DNA from: a bacterium
Lineage (GTDB): Bacteria > Patescibacteria > Dojkabacteria > SC72
DNA length: 9,482 bases
Direction: 5' to 3'
Assembly: GCA_029553845.1 (NCBI GenBank)
Contig: JAKPKF010000251.1
Location: 1-9,482, forward strand
Shown: piece by piece, positions 6,084 through 9,482 of the stretch
How positions within the stretch are numbered: the stretch's first letter is position 1
Layout: the number at the start of each line of letters is the position of its first letter
Translations under genes and position numbers: made by a program
The notes under the pieces: generated by a model
What the model was told of the DNA's origin: nothing
The model's database searches: none
Seen by the model: the letters and a program-made list of their open reading frames with translations, nothing else

Positions 6084-8053
6084 AGATAGCGACTGCTAAT
6101 TATTCCAAACGTCAGCCTACCATAATAAGGGTGGATAAATTTGATGGCGGATATTCCTCTCTTATCGATGAAGCTCGAATGCCAACTAAGTTTGCAGTAC
6201 AAGCCTTAAATCTAATGCAGTATCAAGATGGTGTCTGGGGTACACGCTGGGGCTTTGATTATTATGGAAAAGAAATACCTGGTGAAACTTCAATCGACGG
6301 AGCTACCGAATACATCAAATCTAATGGTACAAGAGAAACTATCGCTATTGGAGGCACGACTGGAAAAATATACAAATCCCAAGACAAGGGAGATTGGACT
6401 CAAATCAGTGCGACTACTTTTACCCCCGGAAAGACTTATGACTTTTTACAGATTAGATCAGAACTCTATATCTGCAACGGAACTGATGCTCTCTCTCGTT
6501 ATAACGGTTCAACTATAAGCACTTATGCTGGATTGACTGCTATTTCAGACTTATCCTTTACCCTCACAACTCTTACTACTGGTTCAAAGCATTATTACTA
6601 CATGGTTACTGCTCTTAATGATGTTGGTGAAACAGAAGGCTCGAATGAGATTGAAGTGGCAGTAAACAAAGAGAGAGAAGTTTGGGCCACCAATGAAACT
6701 GTCAATCTATCTTGGACGGCAGTTACAGGAGCTAAACGCTATAACATCTATGCTTATGACCAAGCTGGTTATGAAGTCTTTTTAGGCTCATCAACAACTA
6801 ATTCCTTTGTAGATGTGGGTACAGTTCCTTGGAATCCCTTTATTGAAGTACCAAATGACAATACGACTTCTGCACCTAATTTTACAACTATGGAAATGTC
6901 GGGTAATCGTATCTGGGCTACTGGTGATCCTGATAATCCTTATAGGGTTTACTTTACTGGTGTTGGCCAATATCTCGGTTTCTTTTCTCCCTTCTATGGT
7001 GGTGGATACATCGACCTTGAAAAGGGTGGTAGGGAAACTCCAGTTCGGGTAGTACATTATCGTAAGGGTAGTGGAGACTCCATGGCAACGGTTCTTTGTT
7101 CTTCTCCTGATGGTTTAGGCTCTATCTGGCAGGTTGATATCAATTCAAACACAGTTGACAACTTCACCTTTGCTATTCCGATGGCTTATAAAATTGTGGG
7201 TTCAATCGGTTCAAATGCTACTTTTTCTGTGGTCAAGGCTAAAGACAATATCGGATTTGCTAACACAAAAGGGGTGTTCTTCTTGCGTAATAAACCTCAA
7301 ATGCTTAATATCCTCACGACTGATGAAACTTCTCAACCTATCCGTCCAGATTATCGCTCACTTAATCAATCACAAATAGGCAATCTTTGTGCTTACTATT
7401 ATGAGGGAAAGATATTTTTTAGTGCCTCTGAAGGCTCCACAAATGACATTATCTTTATTTACGACTTAGAACGCAATAACTGGACTTATAAATGGTCTAG
7501 GGGCGTTAAACGCTTCTTTGAATACACCGAAAACAATACTGGGGACGGGAGAACACATTTTTTAGCCTTACCAGTTAGCGGAAATAGATTATGGGAAATA
7601 AGCGAAAACTTTGAAGGAGATTTTGGCCAACCCTTCTATCAAGGGTATTTATCCCCTCTCATTCCAGTTTCAACAGACAAAACAAACGTTTTAAAGCTCA
7701 AGGAGAGCTTAGTAGAGTTAGGACGGCCTAAAGGTACACTTACTTATGAATTGTTAGGCCTAGAGGCTAAAAAGGGTTTTTCTACCCTATCCTCAAGAAC
7801 AATTACCTCATCAGTTTCAAATTCTGGTATGTCAACTGATTTTTACTCCGATTGTCTTATGTCGGACACCGCCGATGTTCCCACTTCCTTCTCACAGGCT
7901 TCAGTCAAAAAGGCAATCAAAATCCGTAAGCGAGTTTATGCCATTCAGCATAAAGTCTATTCTCAACAAGCTAACACTAAATTCCAAATATTATATTTTC
8001 AAACGAAGGGAAGATTATTAAACAAGCGTACCCCTTCCGCTTGGCTTCAATAA
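6080..8053 (+). CDS. Tail nozzle / tail tubular protein B-like (T7 gp12-like)
   Basis: 657 residues, shorter than T7 gp12 (about 794). Nozzle proteins form the distal tube of short tails and hold back the genome until adsorption. The N-terminus, with FDGGYSSLIDEARMP, then ALNLM and a GVWGTRWGFDYYG block, matches the usual opening of these proteins. Beta-propeller-like strands follow, including an Asp-box-like SQDKGDW (100-106). Residues about 165-245 resemble fibronectin/Ig-like strands (HYYYMVTALNDVGETEGSNE, then VNLSWTAVTGAKRYNIY). SGNRIWATGDPDNPYRVYF (274-292) is the typical propeller strand mentioning a named measurement site. No enzymatic motif or membrane segment is seen. It overlaps the adaptor gene by four bases and is followed by the fibre gene after three bases. 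The main alternative is a generic tail spike or hub protein. The call rests on pattern memory and gene order. Confidence 0.72.
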   Translation: MKIATANYSKRQPTIIRVDKFDGGYSSLIDEARMPTKFAVQALNLMQYQDGVWGTRWGFDYYGKEIPGETSIDGATEYIKSNGTRETIAIGGTTGKIYKSQDKGDWTQISATTFTPGKTYDFLQIRSELYICNGTDALSRYNGSTISTYAGLTAISDLSFTLTTLTTGSKHYYYMVTALNDVGETEGSNEIEVAVNKEREVWATNETVNLSWTAVTGAKRYNIYAYDQAGYEVFLGSSTTNSFVDVGTVPWNPFIEVPNDNTTSAPNFTTMEMSGNRIWATGDPDNPYRVYFTGVGQYLGFFSPFYGGGYIDLEKGGRETPVRVVHYRKGSGDSMATVLCSSPDGLGSIWQVDINSNTVDNFTFAIPMAYKIVGSIGSNATFSVVKAKDNIGFANTKGVFFLRNKPQMLNILTTDETSQPIRPDYRSLNQSQIGNLCAYYYEGKIFFSASEGSTNDIIFIYDLERNNWTYKWSRGVKRFFEYTENNTGDGRTHFLALPVSGNRLWEISENFEGDFGQPFYQGYLSPLIPVSTDKTNVLKLKESLVELGRPKGTLTYELLGLEAKKGFSTLSSRTITSSVSNSGMSTDFYSDCLMSDTADVPTSFSQASVKKAIKIRKRVYAIQHKVYSQQANTKFQILYFQTKGRLLNKRTPSAWLQ

Positions 8054-8056
8054 ATT

Positions 8057-9160
8057 ATGGCAAATTCTCTGGATAAATTTCGTAAAGGCGTGGCCCAATG
8101 GTCGGGCAATATAGGTTCAGCAGGGATATCAGACGCCGTTGTTAAAACTGTTCCCCTTGCCTCAACATCAGGTCTTCCCACCGATACAGCAGTAATGATA
8201 ACTGTCAACCGTGTCGATGCTAATGGAAAGAAGACAGGTAACTATGAGGGTATAGTTGGTGTGGTCTCTGGAAGTAACCTCATAGACTGTATCAGAGGCG
8301 TTGAAGGTACAGCCCAAGCGTGGACAGGTGGAACGGTAGTTGAAGTTTTACACACTGCTAGTAATATAAATGAATTAATTGATGGCATTCTCGCCGAACA
8401 TAATCAAGATGGAACGCATACAGACGCTCTCGTTACTTCTCTTAAAGCCTCTGGTGCTGAAATAAATACTGGTACAGAAGATGCCAAGATAGTTACCCCT
8501 AAAGCCATAGCAGATAGTAATTACATTCAGAATAAAGACGGTTGGATAAGTGCTAATGAAACTTGGACTTATAAGAGTGGGACAGAAATTACCGTTCCCT
8601 CTGGAGCGGCTTCAAAATACGCTAAGGGAGATAAGATTAAACTCACTCAAACTACTGTTAAATACTTTTATATTATCGGAGTAGCGGATACGGTTTTAAC
8701 CATAACTGGGGGTTCTTCTTACACCCTAACAAATGCCGCCATAAGTGCTAATTACTATTCTCACGCTTCTAGTCCAATCGGGTTTCCATCTTATTTTTCT
8801 TACACTCCAGTTCTTAGTGCTGCTGGGGGGACAATACCGGTATTTACAACTAATATTGGTTTTTTTAACATTGTTGGAACTCTTTGTCATTTTAATTTTA
8901 ATTTTTCAGGTGATGGTGGGACCGATGGAAGTGGAACTGATGACTTAAAAATTTCTACCCCAGTTACTCACTTACAAATAGATGGAATGCTCGGAACTAT
9001 TGGCTGGTATGGCACGGGGACTTCGGAAGATGAAGGAATTATTGTTTGGAGTTCATCAACACTTATTGCCCCTAGAAAGTCAATAACAATCCCCTTAACA
9101 TCTGGGGAGTTTCCAAATGGGGAAAGATGGTTATACGGTGAGTGTACTCTATATATTTAA
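8057..9160 (+). CDS. Tail fibre / receptor-binding protein
   Basis: 367 residues, expected to project from the tail and bind the host surface. The N-terminal part (1-125) is a compact beta domain with IDCIRGVEGTAQAW (76-89) and EHNQDGTH (114-121), blocks I recall from many phage fibre proteins, and likely attaches to the tail. The middle contains INTGTEDAKIVTPKAIADS (136-154), a form of the common fibre motif ending VTPKALADS. The C-terminal part (about 215-367) is Gly/Ser/Thr-rich beta structure with SYTPVLSAAGG and GTLCHFNFNFSGDGG, similar to receptor-binding head domains. There is no chaperone or autocleavage motif. The ATG follows the nozzle stop by three bases and has no Shine-Dalgarno sequence, so re-initiation after the nozzle gene is likely. 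A G6 run (8825-8830) and a T7 run (8870-8876) fall in the C-terminal half. The receptor is unknown. Confidence 0.75.
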   Translation: MANSLDKFRKGVAQWSGNIGSAGISDAVVKTVPLASTSGLPTDTAVMITVNRVDANGKKTGNYEGIVGVVSGSNLIDCIRGVEGTAQAWTGGTVVEVLHTASNINELIDGILAEHNQDGTHTDALVTSLKASGAEINTGTEDAKIVTPKAIADSNYIQNKDGWISANETWTYKSGTEITVPSGAASKYAKGDKIKLTQTTVKYFYIIGVADTVLTITGGSSYTLTNAAISANYYSHASSPIGFPSYFSYTPVLSAAGGTIPVFTTNIGFFNIVGTLCHFNFNFSGDGGTDGSGTDDLKISTPVTHLQIDGMLGTIGWYGTGTSEDEGIIVWSSSTLIAPRKSITIPLTSGEFPNGERWLYGECTLYI

Positions 9161-9189
9161 ACAACGATGACACTTAAACAACTTTTAAA
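9156..9189 (+). repeat. Copy of the adaptor-gene start element (second copy at 5392-5425)
   Basis: This 34-base stretch matches 5392-5425 at 26 positions by eye. Shared parts are TTTAAA, then after five unrelated bases ATGACACTTAA, then after four mostly different bases CTTTTAAA, all at identical spacing. In the first copy the ATG starts the adaptor gene; here it starts a 12-codon frame just before the holin-like gene. Function unknown. Confidence 0.55.
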
Positions 9190-9205
9190 TAACTATGAAA
9201 TCTGA
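9167..9205 (+). CDS. Possible 12-residue leader peptide
   Basis: ATG at 9167 opens MTLKQLLNNYEI and stops at TGA 9203-9205, eight bases past the start of the holin-like gene. The first seven residues resemble the adaptor's MTLNELL. No Shine-Dalgarno sequence is seen. It could couple translation to the next gene, which also lacks one, or be a recombination remnant. It may not be translated. Confidence 0.25.
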   Translation: MTLKQLLNNYEI

Positions 9206-9452
9206 AATCTCTATCGCTCTACTCAAAAAAGACATCTCCTATATGAAAAAAGGGATAGATGATATTAAAGGTTCATTAAACTGTATGGTCAAAAATGACA
9301 ATGATTATAAAGATATGAAAGACAAAGTTGATACTTTGTGGGATATCAAAAACAAACTAATTGGTTACATGCTAGGAGCTGGAATCTCAGGGGGAGTTAT
9401 TGGTTCACTTCTCAAAGGGATTGCTACCGACGTGATAGCAATGTTGAAATGA
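9195..9452 (+). CDS. Small coiled-coil membrane protein, holin or XhlA-like candidate
   Basis: 85 residues. The N-terminal half (5-50) is charged and helical (ISIALLKKDISYMKKGIDD), with spacing that suggests a coiled coil. The C-terminal part (about 55-80) is glycine-rich and hydrophobic (LIGYMLGAGISGGVIGSLL), consistent with one membrane-spanning helix, ending in a single Lys. Size, topology and position after the fibre gene match the XhlA-type holin-associated proteins and small phage holins, which act in the cytoplasmic membrane to release or trigger endolysin. A tail-associated or unrelated membrane protein is also possible. The ATG at 9195 lacks a Shine-Dalgarno sequence; a 12-codon frame overlaps its start. 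Gene reality is likely from the position and the clean small frame; the lysis role is inferred. Confidence 0.65.
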   Translation: MKSEISIALLKKDISYMKKGIDDIKGSLNCMVKNDNDYKDMKDKVDTLWDIKNKLIGYMLGAGISGGVIGSLLKGIATDVIAMLK

Positions 9453-9482
9453 GGCTTATGAGGTATATTCAAACTCACCTTG
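9449..9482 (+). CDS. Possible start of a further gene, cut by window edge
   Basis: An ATG at 9449 overlaps the preceding TGA, and a second in-frame ATG at 9458 follows GAGG (9451-9454) by three bases. The frame then reads MRYIQTHL and stays open to the edge. Position after a holin-like gene would suit an endolysin, but too few residues are visible to identify it. Confidence 0.4.
   Translation, partial: MRLMRYIQTHL

Noticed and set aside
6813..7052. 79-codon hydrophobic frame within the nozzle gene, with an opposing minus-strand frame
   Set aside because: Both are out-of-frame shadows of a well-supported gene with conserved nozzle motifs.
8745..8948. Very hydrophobic 67-codon frame inside the fibre gene, superficially holin-like
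   Set aside because: The hydrophobicity follows from T-rich codons read one base out of register. The fibre frame is intact and carries family motifs, and no ribosome site precedes the internal ATG.

Overview
This window looks like part of the late (virion and lysis) region of a short-tailed, podovirus-like phage or prophage. Every real gene is on the + strand, the genes are packed with almost no space between them, and the products read as virion proteins followed by a probable lysis gene. The DNA is AT-rich. The standard bacterial code fits: TGA ends two genes, and the 4.1-kb reading frame has no internal TGA. Nothing visible fixes the host. A low-GC bacterium, possibly from an uncultured lineage, is only a guess.

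Layout. Positions 8-5310 hold two adjoining genes: a 402-residue helical, Gln/Ala-rich protein and a 1363-residue giant protein. Their size and context suggest internal (ejected) virion proteins of the T7 gp14/gp15/gp16 type. The giant protein also carries an apparently complete HNH nuclease motif set near residues 1060-1165 and a repetitive Lys-rich tail. Positions 5311-5402 are the only sizeable non-coding gap; it contains an extended -10 promoter candidate and a strong intrinsic terminator about 30 bases downstream. Positions 5403-8053 encode two overlapping genes resembling the short-tail adaptor (tail tubular protein A, T7 gp11-like) and the nozzle (tail tubular protein B, T7 gp12-like). 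Positions 8057-9160 encode a tail-fibre or receptor-binding protein. Positions 9195-9452 encode a small coiled-coil plus membrane-segment protein that may be a holin or XhlA-like lysis accessory. Another gene may begin at 9449 or 9458 and run off the window.

As an inferred whole: the adaptor and nozzle close the head vertex and form the tail tube, the fibre binds the host surface, the large internal proteins would travel into the cell with the genome, and the last genes would start lysis. The most interesting element is the nuclease-like domain built into the giant, probably virion-borne protein. Next come the promoter-terminator pair and a short sequence shared between the start of the adaptor gene and the leader of the holin-like gene. 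No tRNA, CRISPR array, insertion sequence or integrase was seen.
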